The notes beneath the pieces were generated by a model. It ran no database searches. It had not been told where the DNA came from and worked only from the letters and a program-made list of their open reading frames with translations. This document shows positions 1-7,394 of a DNA stretch of 37,557 bases, piece by piece (within the stretch, counting starts at the first letter, position 1; the number at the start of each line of letters is the position of its first letter). The stretch comes from Peterkaempfera griseoplana. GTDB taxonomy: Bacteria > Actinomycetota > Actinomycetes > Streptomycetales > Streptomycetaceae. Position numbers and translations under genes: made by a program. Where the stretch lies: the NCBI RefSeq assembly GCF_001418575.1, contig NZ_LIQR01000249.1:1-37557 (forward strand), written 5' to 3'.

Positions 1-657
1 CACCAGCCGCCGCCGCAGCACCGGGCCCCGCCGCAGCTGGGCCAGGCCGTCGCGCAGCGCCCCGGTGGCGTCTCCGCGCCGGCCGGGTGTGCGGCGGACG
101 CGGGTCTCGGGCAGCGCCCGCGCCACCGGAACCGCCAGCAGGGTGGCGGCGATGCTCGCCAGTCCGACGGCCTGGTAGCCGCCGAGCGCCAGCACCGGGG
201 CGGCCAGGGCGGTGGCGGCCGTCGCCGCCGTGGTGGCGGCGGCCTGGGAGCGTCCGATCAGCCGGGCGTAGTCGGCGGTGGCGCCCAGGGTGGCGAGTTC
301 CTCGTACACCAGGGCCTGCAGGGTCCCGGAGCGGAGCGATCCGCCGACGCCCCAGAGGACGAAGCCCAGGGCGAAGGAGGTGTAGCAGGGTGCGAACGTC
401 CACAGGGCCCAGGCCGCGGCCACCGGCAGCGGAGCGACCGTCAGCAGCAGCCGCCGGGAGACGGAGTCGGCCCACAGGCCGGTCGGCACCTCGAGCAGCA
501 CGGCGGTGGCCGACCAGAGGGCGAACAGTGAGGAGATCTGTGCGTCCGAGAGTCCGTGGTCGGCGAAGAGCACCGCATACACGGGGTAGAGGAGGACGAA
601 GTCCTCGGCGAACGCATAGGCGTAGAGGCCGCGGGCCAGCCGCCGCCGAGATGAGGA
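1..657 (-). CDS. MFS transporter, N-terminal part, truncated by the window edge; start uncertain
   Basis: The minus strand carries an open frame that runs off the left edge and reads as a major facilitator superfamily N-terminal half. Helix 1 contains GLYAYAFAEDFVLLYPVYAV, followed by a DHGLSDAQISSLFALWS segment, the loop EVPTGLWADSVSRR (the MFS motif A region, G-x-x-x-D-x-x-x-R-R), and further helices ending in a basic loop. The substrate cannot be told. The start is a problem: the natural ATG (673-675) would give MTRRH and then an in-frame TGA at 658-660, and no ATG or GTG follows until inside helix 1. Changing that TGA to CGA would restore a good N-terminus, so this may be a nonsense mutation, a sequencing error, or a gene using an unusual start. 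A CebR-type box lies 29 bp upstream of the ATG. The family call is fairly sure; the functional state is not. Confidence 0.7.
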
Positions 658-703
658 TCAATGTCGTCGGGTCATGTCTCGATGGTAGGACCTGCAGGGC
701 TCG

Positions 704-717
704 CGGGAGCGCTCCCA
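704..717. promoter_or_regulatory. CebR-type operator 1 (CGGGAGCGCTCCCA)
   Basis: This is a 14-bp dyad matching 13 of 14 positions of TGGGAGCGCTCCCA, the established box of CebR, the LacI-family cellobiose-responsive repressor of Streptomyces. It sits immediately upstream of the MFS gene on the minus strand. Binding by CebR is inferred from the match and from the neighbouring cellulase gene. Confidence 0.75.
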
Positions 718-779
718 CGAGAAACCCGTCCATGCTCCTTCGGGCGTTCGTCGTTCGAGAAGTTAAGGCGACTCCCCGC

Positions 780-811
780 TTGACGCCATGACAGGCCACT
801 GGCTTTATATG
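780..811 (+). promoter_or_regulatory. Candidate promoter of the GH6 gene
   Basis: A TTGACG hexamer (780-785) is followed by an AT-rich TTTATATG stretch (804-811). The implied spacing (18-20 bp depending on the hexamer chosen) is a little long, so this is a weak call. If it is right, the second CebR box would lie downstream of the transcription start and act as a roadblock. Confidence 0.3.
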
Positions 812-883
812 AACCGGCATTTCGAACGCATCGACACCTTCCACGAGTCAAAGGCCGTAGGGCCCGCATCCGTGTCCTCATCG

Positions 884-897
884 TGGAAGCGCTCCCA
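884..897. promoter_or_regulatory. CebR-type operator 2 (TGGAAGCGCTCCCA)
   Basis: This dyad matches TGGGAGCGCTCCCA at 13 of 14 positions and lies 20 bp before the GTG start of the GH6 cellulase. CebR represses cellulolytic genes until cello-oligosaccharides are present, so the location fits the established regulon logic. cebR itself is not in the window. Confidence 0.85.
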
Positions 898-917
898 CCC
901 ACCCGAGGAGAGACCGC

Positions 918-2132
918 GTGCGCAGTACCCGTATCGCCAAGGGCCTGACGGCAGCCGCCGCAGCCGTCGTGCTCTGCGCCACCGCCACGGCCACCGCCGA
1001 TGCCACCCCGGCCCCCCGTCCGGGCCCCGACCGCGGACTGCCCTCCGGCAGCCACTTCTACGTCGACCTCCACAGCAGGGCGGCCCAGCAGGCCGTCACC
1101 GACCTCAAGGCAGGGGACTACAAGGACGCCACCGCGATGGCGGAACTCGCCTCGTGGCCGGTGGCCCAGTGGTTCAACGGCACCGCCGACCCGGCGGACA
1201 CCACCGCCGCCATGGCCCAGCTGCAGCAGAAGGCGGCACGCCAGGGCCAGACCCCGGTGGCGGTCGCCTACAACGTCCCCGGCCGGGACTGCTCCCAGTA
1301 CTCCGCCGGTGGCGCGGCGAACTCCACCGAGTACGCCGCCTGGATCGACGCGCTCGCCAAGGGCATCGGCAGCCACCGCACCGTCGTCGTGCTGGAGCCG
1401 GACGGCCTCGCGCTGAGCCCCGCCTACTGCGGCGGCACGGCGGAGCAGCAGACCCAGCGGCTGGCCGAGATCAGCGGCGCCGCCAAGGAGCTTGAGCAGC
1501 GGTCAGCCGCCACCGTCTACCTGGACGCCGGCCACAGCGCCTGGCAGAACACCGGCACCATGGCGCAGCTGCTGATCGACGGCGGTATCGCGGACGCCCG
1601 GGGCTTCTTCCTCAACGTCTCCAACTACCAGACCGACAGCGACCTGGTGCGCTACGGAACCCAGGTGGCCAAGTGCGTCTGGTACCTGGGCCACACCCCC
1701 GGTGCCACCTCCGCCGACTGCGCCAACCAGTACTGGCCCGCGGCCGACGCCGACGCCTGGTACACCGCGCACGTCCCGGCCGACGCCGACCTTCCGCACT
1801 TCGTCATCGACAGCAGCCGCAACGGGCTCGGCCCCTGGACCCCGGCGGCCGGCACCTCCTACCCGGACGCGCAGACCTGGTGCAACCCGCCCGGTCGCGG
1901 GGTGGGCACCCGGCCGACGGCGAACACCGGCACCCCGCTGCTGGACGCCTTCCTCTGGGTGAAGGTCCCCGGTGAGTCCGACGGCACCTGCACCCGCGGC
2001 ACCGCCGGTCCGGCCGACCCCGTGTACGGCAGCGTGGACCCGGTGGCCGGCGGCTGGTGGCCCGACCAGGTGCACGGGCTCGCGGCCAACGCCAGCCCGA
2101 AGCTGACGTTCAACACGCATGTGATCGGCTGA
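918..2132 (+). CDS. Secreted glycoside hydrolase family 6 cellulase (endoglucanase or cellobiohydrolase)
   Basis: Hydrolyses beta-1,4-glucosidic bonds of cellulose outside the cell. The GTG start has a GAGGAGA ribosome site seven bases upstream and gives a Sec signal peptide (basic MRSTRIAKG, alanine-rich core, likely cleavage near residue 29 after ATADA). The GH6 signatures are clear: VAYNVPGRDC (Asp124), VVVLEPDGLA (Asp162, expected catalytic acid), FVIDSSRNGLGPW (about 296-307), WCNPPGRGVG and WVKVPGESDG (Asp355 region). The protein is 404 residues and ends at the catalytic domain, so it lacks the cellulose-binding module common in the family. The GH6 call is secure; endo versus exo action cannot be decided from sequence by eye. 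A CebR-type box just upstream suggests induction by cellobiose. A GC-rich hairpin follows the gene. Confidence 0.95.
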   Translation: MRSTRIAKGLTAAAAAVVLCATATATADATPAPRPGPDRGLPSGSHFYVDLHSRAAQQAVTDLKAGDYKDATAMAELASWPVAQWFNGTADPADTTAAMAQLQQKAARQGQTPVAVAYNVPGRDCSQYSAGGAANSTEYAAWIDALAKGIGSHRTVVVLEPDGLALSPAYCGGTAEQQTQRLAEISGAAKELEQRSAATVYLDAGHSAWQNTGTMAQLLIDGGIADARGFFLNVSNYQTDSDLVRYGTQVAKCVWYLGHTPGATSADCANQYWPAADADAWYTAHVPADADLPHFVIDSSRNGLGPWTPAAGTSYPDAQTWCNPPGRGVGTRPTANTGTPLLDAFLWVKVPGESDGTCTRGTAGPADPVYGSVDPVAGGWWPDQVHGLAANASPKLTFNTHVIG

Positions 2133-2133
2133 C

Positions 2134-2170
2134 ACCCGGACGTTCCCGGACGTCCCGGACGTCTCCGGGC
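2134..2170 (+). repeat. Short tandem CCCGGACGT repeat
   Basis: Directly after the cellulase stop codon the motif CCCGGACGT or CCGGACGT occurs three times at 10-11 bp spacing, followed by a partial CCGGGCGG. It is likely simple slippage-derived sequence; no function is evident. Confidence 0.5.
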
Positions 2171-2180
2171 GGTGACGACG

Positions 2181-2205
2181 CGGCCCCGGCACTCCGCCGG
2201 GGCCG
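2181..2205 (+). terminator. Hairpin terminator after GH6 gene
   Basis: A perfect 10-bp stem (CGGCCCCGGC / GCCGGGGCCG) with a 5-nt loop lies about 50 bp after the cellulase stop. There is no long T run, as is usual in Streptomyces. Confidence 0.6.
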
Positions 2206-2367
2206 TACCCGTGCCGGCGTCGGTTCCGGCGCCGGCGCTCGCGTCGTCGTGCGCCGTCCGGCGTCCTGAGGTGTCCGGAATGCCGGATCTGTGGAACCGT
2301 GGCCGGCAGGTGAGGCGTCCCCTGAACCGTGCACCTGCGAATCCCTCTCCATCTGGAGGTGTGTGCC

Positions 2368-2871
2368 GTGGTCCCGACCATCGCCCGTCGTTTCGCCGCA
2401 GTCGGCAGTGCCGCGCTGCTCGGCCTCGGCGGTGCCCTCGCGGGCGCCGTCCCCGCACATGCGGCCGGTTCCGCCGTGCGCACCTGTACGGTCGCCGACC
2501 TCCGCCTCTCCATGGGCAGCCGGGACGTCGGGGCCGGACAGCTCCACTGGCCGATCAGGTTCACCAACCGCAGCAGCCGCACCTGTGTGATGCGGGGCTA
2601 CCCCGGCGTCAGCGTCCTCGACCGTGCAAACCGGCAGATCGGCGCCGCCGCGACGCGCAGCGGTCAGTCGTTCGGGACGGTGACTCTGCGCTCCGGCAGG
2701 ACCGCCGTCGCCGTGGTGCACACCACCAACGGCCCCATCGGCGGACCCTGCCGGGCCACCGGCTCCTCACTGCGGGTCTTCCCGCCGGGGTCGTTCCGGT
2801 CGGCGCTGGTACCGGCCGCGCTGCGGGTCTGCTCCAACGTCTTCAGCGTCACCCCGGTGACCGCGTCCTAG
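2368..2871 (+). CDS. Secreted DUF4232 domain protein
   Basis: The GTG at 2368 has a GGAGG site nine bases upstream and opens a 167-residue protein with a Sec signal peptide (IARRFAAVGSAALLGLGGALAGA, cleavage after VPAHA). The mature part has the DUF4232 pattern: CTVADLRLSMG near the start, FTNRSSRTCVMRGYPGVSVLD in the middle, and C-terminal FPPGSFRSALVPAALRVCSNVFSVTPV. Four cysteines (CT, TC, PC, VC) could form two disulfides outside the cell. The domain is widespread in actinobacterial secreted and lipoproteins; its function is unknown. No lipobox is present, so this form should be released or loosely cell-associated. An in-frame upstream start at 2329 exists but has no ribosome site. Confidence 0.85.
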   Translation: MVPTIARRFAAVGSAALLGLGGALAGAVPAHAAGSAVRTCTVADLRLSMGSRDVGAGQLHWPIRFTNRSSRTCVMRGYPGVSVLDRANRQIGAAATRSGQSFGTVTLRSGRTAVAVVHTTNGPIGGPCRATGSSLRVFPPGSFRSALVPAALRVCSNVFSVTPVTAS

Positions 2872-2880
2872 GGCCGCCGT

Positions 2881-2900
2881 GCCACCGCTGCCGCGGTGGC
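2881..2900 (+). terminator. Hairpin after DUF4232 gene
   Basis: An 8-bp perfect stem (GCCACCGC / GCGGTGGC) with a TGCC loop begins ten bases after the stop codon, a plausible rho-independent terminator without a T tract. The stretch from here to 3172 shows no convincing gene on either strand. Confidence 0.5.
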
Positions 2901-3172
2901 CGGCCTCCACACCCGGCCCGGGACGGGGGGACCGGACGCCCGGGCCAGGTGTGATGCGGTGACGGCCCTCCTCGTGCGGCTCGCGGCGGCGCGGTGCGGC
3001 GAGGTCCGTCCGTACCTGGCGCGATGCGGGCACAGGCTGCGGGCTTGCCCCGTGCGGGCGGGTCCTCACGGCGGCCGTGGCGCCGGTGCCGGCGACGGGC
3101 GGGTTGCCCGGGCCGCGGAGGCGGCGGCGTCCGTGATCCTCGAACGGTCCGCCGTCGCCCGCCCCCGAGGTA

Positions 3173-3204
3173 CAGCTGCTGCTGCACCGCCGACGCAGCA
3201 GCTG
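3173..3204 (-). terminator. Hairpin downstream of the small minus-strand gene
   Basis: The inverted repeat CAGCTGCTGC / GCAGCAGCTG (10 bp, 12-nt loop) lies 38 bp beyond the stop of the gene ending at 3242, on its downstream side, and may end its transcript. Confidence 0.45.
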
Positions 3205-3241
3205 ACCCTTCCTCGTGCGGGGTGGCGGTGCCGCCACCGGA

Positions 3242-3523
3242 TCAGTCGAGCGGTCCCACCACCGCCCCGCCGCCGGCCTGCACGGCGCGTACGGCCTGCT
3301 GGTGGATGGCACGGCCGGTGGCCTCGTCGGGGGCGGGCACCGGGCTGCCCTGCAACGTGTACCAGTCGCTGGCGCCCGTGTACTGCACGGTGACCCGGGC
3401 CTCCTCGTCGGCCCACATGGTGTGCACGGTCAGATCGCCGGTGATGACGCCGACTTCGACGGTCGTCGCCCCGCCGGCCCCGGCGATGATGCCCTGGGTG
3501 GTCCAGGTCGCCCAGGTGTCCAC
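3242..3523 (-). CDS. Small conserved-looking hypothetical protein (93 aa)
   Basis: The GTG start has a well-placed GGAGG ribosome site (about 3529-3533), and codon third positions are strongly G/C, so it looks translated. The product begins MDTWATWTTQGIIAG and contains a beta-rich middle (GDLTVHTMWADEEARVTVQY, then GASDWYTLQGSPV) and an acidic-to-helical tail (DEATGRAIHQQAVRAVQAGG). There is no signal peptide or membrane segment, so it should be cytosolic. I do not recognise the family. It stands alone between convergent-looking terminators and the monooxygenase promoter region; no functional inference is made. Confidence 0.6.
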   Translation of the reverse strand: MDTWATWTTQGIIAGAGGATTVEVGVITGDLTVHTMWADEEARVTVQYTGASDWYTLQGSPVPAPDEATGRAIHQQAVRAVQAGGGAVVGPLD

Positions 3524-3848
3524 AGTGCCTCCGTTGATCAGTTGGGATGCGGGTGATCAGAGCGGCCACCAGTCTCCCCTGCCGCCGGTCCGCGCTCGCA
3601 CCCGGCACGCCGCCGTACGGCCCGGCGACCCCCCACCGGCGCTTTCGGCGCATCCCCGACTGCCCGGGGGTCCCTGCGACGGGCGGCACGCGACCTCTGC
3701 GGCCGCCCGGAGGACGCCGTCCCGGGCCCGGTCAGCCGGCTGTCAGCCAACGGTGACGCGACGGTCAGCCCCGCCGCCGAAGCTGGGTCCGCCGCGGGGG
3801 AGACGCCTCCGCGAGCGAGACGCCCGAGCGGCAGAAGCGGAGCCCCCG
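3524..3848. other. Intergenic stretch of about 325 bp, no gene seen
   Basis: This divergent spacer should hold the promoters of the small minus-strand gene and the monooxygenase. GTGACG-CGACGGTCA near 3751-3765 is an imperfect dyad. No clear -35/-10 pair or coding sequence is visible. Confidence 0.5.
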
Positions 3849-5000
3849 ATGCTGAACACCACGATCCTCATCTCCGGCGCCAGTGTGGGCGGTCCCGCGC
3901 TCGCCCACTGGCTGGCCCGCTACGGCTTCCGTGTGACGGTGGTCGAGCGGGCGCCGGCACTGCGCCCGGGAGGCCAGGCGGTCGACGTCCGGGGACCGGC
4001 GCTGGAGGTCGCCGAGCGGATGGGGGTCGCGGCCGAGCTGCGCGGCCTCACCACCGGGATGCGCGGTCTGACCATGGTGGACGCCGAGGGGACCGAGCTG
4101 TTCAGCACCAGCGAGCGCACCTTCACCGGCGGTGAGCTGGACAGTCCCGATGTGGAGGTCATGCGGGACGACCTCGCCGACCTGCTCTTCCGTGCCGCCC
4201 GGAAGGACGTCGAGTACCTCTTCGACGACTCGATCACCGCGCTCGACCAGCACGCCGACGGAGTGCGGGTGACCTTCGAACGCAACGCCCCCCGGGACTT
4301 CGACCTGGTGGTGGGCGCCGACGGGCTGCACTCCAACGTGCGCCGCCTGGCCTTCGGCCCCGAGGCGGACTACATCCACCACCTCGGCACCTATCTGGCG
4401 GTCTTCAGCGCCCCCAACTTCCTCGGCCTGGACCACTGGCAGATGTTCCAGCAGGGCGCAGAGGTGGGCGGCGGGGTCATGAGCGCACGGGACAACAGCG
4501 AGTCCCGGGTGTACATGGGATTCGAGTCCCCCGAGCCGCTGCAGCTGGACCACCGGGACGTCCCGGCTCAGCGCCGCCTGCTCGCCGACCGCTTCGCCCG
4601 GGCCGGCTGGGTGTGGCCCAAGGCCCTGGAGCACATGTGGGAGGCGCCTGACTTCCACTTCGACTCCATGAGCCAGATCCGGATGGACAGCTGGTCGCAG
4701 GGCCGCGTCGTGCTGCTGGGCGACGCGGGGTACTGCGGATCGCCGCTGTCCGGCCAGGGAACCAGCATGGCGATGGTGGGCGCCTATGTGCTGGCCGGCG
4801 AACTCAGGGCGGCAGGCGGCGACCACCGGGTGGCCTTCGCCCGCTACGAGCGCGAACTGCGGGAGTACGTCACGGGCAACCAGCAGCTGGCGCTCACCAA
4901 CCGGGCACGGATGGAGGCCCAGCTCTCCGGTGCCGAGCCCGACCCCTCCCTCGCGGACTTCGACGAGGTCGCCAACGGGATCGCTCTCAAGCGGTACTGA
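3849..5000 (+). CDS. FAD-dependent aromatic-ring-type monooxygenase (PHBH fold)
   Basis: A class A flavoprotein monooxygenase that would use NAD(P)H and O2 to hydroxylate an unknown small molecule. The ATG start gives 383 residues beginning MLNTTILISGASVGG, the dinucleotide-binding motif at 8-15 followed by WLARYGFRVTVVERA. The second FAD motif DLVVGADGLHSNVRR sits at 152-166 (Asp158), and the third, GDAGYCGSPLSGQGTSMAM, starts at 291. This order and spacing are those of the PHBH/TetX-like group. A longer frame reaches back to 2994 but its extra part is arginine- and proline-rich shadow sequence, so the ATG at 3849 with the upstream AAGCGGAG is preferred. It stands alone; the convergent neighbour is an AraC regulator. 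The substrate cannot be inferred. Confidence 0.9.
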   Translation: MLNTTILISGASVGGPALAHWLARYGFRVTVVERAPALRPGGQAVDVRGPALEVAERMGVAAELRGLTTGMRGLTMVDAEGTELFSTSERTFTGGELDSPDVEVMRDDLADLLFRAARKDVEYLFDDSITALDQHADGVRVTFERNAPRDFDLVVGADGLHSNVRRLAFGPEADYIHHLGTYLAVFSAPNFLGLDHWQMFQQGAEVGGGVMSARDNSESRVYMGFESPEPLQLDHRDVPAQRRLLADRFARAGWVWPKALEHMWEAPDFHFDSMSQIRMDSWSQGRVVLLGDAGYCGSPLSGQGTSMAMVGAYVLAGELRAAGGDHRVAFARYERELREYVTGNQQLALTNRARMEAQLSGAEPDPSLADFDEVANGIALKRY

Positions 5001-5037
5001 CCGGGGAGCGCCGGGCCGCCGGGCCGCGTCACGCGGC

Positions 5038-5069
5038 GGCGTTCCGGCCCGGTGGCGTTCCGGCCCGGC
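5038..5069. repeat. 16-bp tandem duplication between convergent genes
   Basis: GGCGTTCCGGCCCGG followed by T or C is repeated twice head to tail just after the monooxygenase. With the upstream CCGGGCCG it can pair into GC-rich hairpins that may end transcription from both sides. Confidence 0.55.
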
Positions 5070-5206
5070 GGGGCACGGCCGGCGGTGACAGGGCGACCGG
5101 GCGACTGGATGGGCCCGCGCAGGCTCGGGGCCGACCACCCGGGTCGTGTGCGGGGCGGAATCAGCGGTCGCCAGGGGAGCCACCGACAGCGCCGTCCGGC
5201 GGGGCG

Positions 5207-6031
5207 TCAGCCCCGGCCGGCCCGGGGGCGGCTGAGAAGCCCGGTGCGGGCGTACCGGCCCGGGGTGGTGCCCACGATCCGCTTGAAGTGCCGGGTGAGA
5301 TGGGACTGGTCGTAGAACCCGGCGGCGGTCGCCACCTCGCCGGGCGGCTGTCCGGCCAGCAGCAGACGGCGGGCCAGGTCGACGCGGCGGGAGGTCACGT
5401 ACTGGTGCGGGGCGATACCGAACGCGGCGCTGAAGGCACGGACCAGGTGGGTGGGGTGGGCGTGGACCTGGCGGGCGGCCTCCTCCAGGGTGATGACGTC
5501 GAGCAGCCGCGCGTCGAGGAGGTCGCGCAGGTCCTCGGCGACACCGCGTCCGGGCCCCGCGCCGCCGACGGCCGCCCGGGGTCGCAGATGCTCGCGCACG
5601 CGCTCGACGACGAAGGCCAGACGGCACTCCGCCTCGAACTCCTCCCCCCGGTCGGCGAGCGCCGTGTGCAGCTGTCCGACACGTCTGCGCAGAACGGGAT
5701 CGGTGAGGTCCGGGCCGTCGACCGCCGGCCCGATGAAGCTCTCGTCCAGCCGCGTCGTGTCGAGGTAGAGCACCCGCTTGCGGAAGCCGTGCGGGGTCGC
5801 GGGCGAGCCGTTGTGCGGGACCTGCGGCGGCAGCAGGCTGACGGTGTCCCTGGGGGTGCCGCGCTCATGGCGGTCCAGGTCGTAGCGGACCGCGCCGTCG
5901 TCGACGATCAGCAGCGTCCAGGTGTCATGGACGTGCATGGGGTAGGCGTGCTCGGTGAAGTGGGCGTGGAAGACCTCCATGACGCCCGCGACCGGCGGGC
6001 GCCAGGCAGAGATCTCCGGGCTGGACGTCAC
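5207..6031 (-). CDS. AraC family transcriptional regulator
   Basis: A 274-residue DNA-binding regulator. The N-terminal part is a cupin-like effector domain (YPMHVHDTWTLLIVDDGAVRYDLDRHE). The C-terminal part is the double helix-turn-helix, with ITLEEAARQVHAHPTHLVRAFSAAFGIAPHQY for the first unit and PPGEVATAAGFYDQSHLTRHFKRIVGTTPGRY for the second. The GTG at 6031 (VTSSPEISAW) is chosen because it falls at the edge of the short divergent promoter region; an internal ATG (MEVFHAHF) is an alternative. It is divergent from the DUF2000 gene with only 49 bp between, a pairing that suggests it controls that gene and itself. The effector is unknown. Confidence 0.9.
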   Translation of the reverse strand: MTSSPEISAWRPPVAGVMEVFHAHFTEHAYPMHVHDTWTLLIVDDGAVRYDLDRHERGTPRDTVSLLPPQVPHNGSPATPHGFRKRVLYLDTTRLDESFIGPAVDGPDLTDPVLRRRVGQLHTALADRGEEFEAECRLAFVVERVREHLRPRAAVGGAGPGRGVAEDLRDLLDARLLDVITLEEAARQVHAHPTHLVRAFSAAFGIAPHQYVTSRRVDLARRLLLAGQPPGEVATAAGFYDQSHLTRHFKRIVGTTPGRYARTGLLSRPRAGRG

Positions 6032-6080
6032 GCAAAGAACGTACAAGACCGGGATGGGGCGCACGCCGGAGTCTTGAAGC

Positions 6081-6566
6081 ATGAGAACCAAGGACGAGAC
6101 CGGGACCGCGAGCGAGACCGGGGCCGGCACCACGACCGGCAGCCCCACTGCGCCGGTCCGCTTCGACACCAAGATCGCTGTACTGCTGCGTGACGACCTG
6201 GAGCCCTGGCAGCGGCTGAACGTGACCGCCTTCCTGGTCAGCGGACTCGGCACCGTGTCACCCGAGGTGGTCGGTGAGCCGTACGCGGACGCCGACGGCA
6301 CCGCGTATCTGCCGATGTTCCGGCAGCCCGTCCTGGTCTTCCAGGGGAGCAAGGAGACGCTGACGGCCGCGCACGGCCGGGCGCTCTCCCGCTCACTGCC
6401 GACGGCCGTCTTCACCTCGGACCTGTTCGGCACGGGCAATGACCGGGACAACCGGGCGGCTGTCCGGGCGGTCAGCGGGAACCAGCTCGATCTGGTGGGC
6501 GTGGTTGTGTACGGGCCGCGCAATGCGGTGGACAAGGTGCTCAAGGGTGCGCAGATGCACCCCTGA
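6081..6566 (+). CDS. DUF2000 family protein
   Basis: A 161-residue cytosolic protein. After a Thr/Gly-rich low-complexity start (about residues 1-30), the DUF2000 core begins FDTKIAVLLRDDLEPWQRLNVTAFLVSGL, then PMFRQPVLVFQGSKETL, and ends VVVYGPRNAVDKVLKG. DUF2000 resembles the peptidyl-tRNA hydrolase 2 fold, but the biological role is not established. It is divergent from an AraC regulator 49 bp away, which probably controls it. The ATG is the only sensible start; its ribosome site is weak (GGAGTC), so a leaderless or near-leaderless transcript is possible. Confidence 0.85.
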   Translation: MRTKDETGTASETGAGTTTGSPTAPVRFDTKIAVLLRDDLEPWQRLNVTAFLVSGLGTVSPEVVGEPYADADGTAYLPMFRQPVLVFQGSKETLTAAHGRALSRSLPTAVFTSDLFGTGNDRDNRAAVRAVSGNQLDLVGVVVYGPRNAVDKVLKGAQMHP

Positions 6567-6571
6567 GTGCA

Positions 6572-6670
6572 CAACTCCGCGAACCGCTCGAAATTCGCGA
6601 AATTCGCGAAGTCTGTGAAATCAGCCAAGTCCGGGAAATCATCCGACGTCGCGAAATCCGCTGACAATTC
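6572..6670. repeat. Eleven-unit degenerate 9-bp tandem repeat, consensus GAAATCCGC
   Basis: From 6572 to 6670 the sequence divides into eleven 9-mers without a single slip: CAACTCCGC, GAACCGCTC, GAAATTCGC twice, GAAGTCTGT, GAAATCAGC, CAAGTCCGG, GAAATCATC, CGACGTCGC, GAAATCCGC and TGACAATTC. It is much less GC-rich than its surroundings. Being a multiple of three it stays open: it would encode Glu-Ile-Arg-like tripeptides on the plus strand and Ala-Asp-Phe-like tripeptides on the minus strand. It starts right after the DUF2000 stop codon. No start codon with a ribosome site is evident for either reading. Confidence 0.85.
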
Positions 6671-6734
6671 GCCGCCCGGGTGGAATCCCTGAACCTGGGA
6701 GACCTCGGGCGGTCGCGGCACCAACACAATCGGG

Positions 6735-7394
6735 ATGAACGGTGATCCCGTGATGCTGCGCCCTGTGTTCGAGGGCGATCTTCCGCTTCTGCACCAGTTT
6801 CTGACGGGCCCGGAGGCGACCGAACCGTTCCAGCGGACGGTCGGTCGGACCCCGGGCGGGCCGGCGGCGCCGGTGGGAGCGGGACGGTTTGCCGGCCACG
6901 AGGGCGGCCGGTGGGCAGTGGTGTCCGGCGCGGGCCGGCACGGTTCTGTCGCCTGGCGGAGGGACGTTTCTTCGCGTCATTCCCGCTGCCGGAACATCGG
7001 GGCGCAGCTGCTGTTGGAGAGTTGCATCCGAGGATTGGGTGCTCGCGCCCGGCGACTGTCGGTGCGTTGTCTGTTCGTGTGCTCTCCGGCCGTGAGGATC
7101 AAGGCGGGCGCCGAAAGAGAGAACGCGGCGAGGTCGCATGTCGCGGAGAAGTGTGGATTCCTTTGCGGCGGCGTGCTGCGCAGCAGGGTGTTTCGGGACA
7201 GGGGCGGCGGGACGTGGTGCGTCAGAGCGTGCCGAGCGGTGACCAGCTGCCGGCCGGACGTCTGTGACGGCCCAGCTCAGATGGGTCGTACGGCCGCCGG
7301 AGCACGCGCGGCGGGGTGGGGTCCGGGATGCGCCGGGTGCCTGTGCTTTCACGCCCCGAGGGGATTTCCTGGTACTTCTTCCGGGGCCGGGTAA
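6735..7394 (+). pseudogene. Degenerate GNAT acetyltransferase, probably decaying
   Basis: The frame opens MNGDPVMLRPVFEGDLPLLHQFLTGPEATEPFQ, the recognisable start of a common Streptomyces GNAT N-acetyltransferase. It later shows GSVAWRRD, NIGAQLLLES with a damaged acetyl-CoA loop (IRGLGARARRL), HVAEKCGF and GGVLRSRVFRDRGGG. The order is right, but the Trp/Arg-rich segment after EPFQ is replaced by Gly/Arg-rich sequence, several conserved residues are lost, and the tail after about 7240 has no resemblance. Codon third positions are less G/C-biased than in neighbouring genes. There is no internal stop or frameshift, so a diverged but expressed protein is possible; decay is the more likely reading. 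Confidence 0.5.

Noticed and set aside
2994-3848. N-terminal extension of the monooxygenase by 285 residues
   Set aside because: The extra part is Arg/Pro/Ser-rich without domain features, crosses the small minus-strand gene, and the canonical FAD motif starts right after the ATG at 3849.
3765-5627. A 620-codon minus-strand frame across the monooxygenase
   Set aside because: Its composition is that of an antisense shadow and it would overlap both the clear monooxygenase and the AraC gene.
6572-6670. CRISPR array
   Set aside because: The 9-bp units are contiguous with no spacers, and there are no cas genes.
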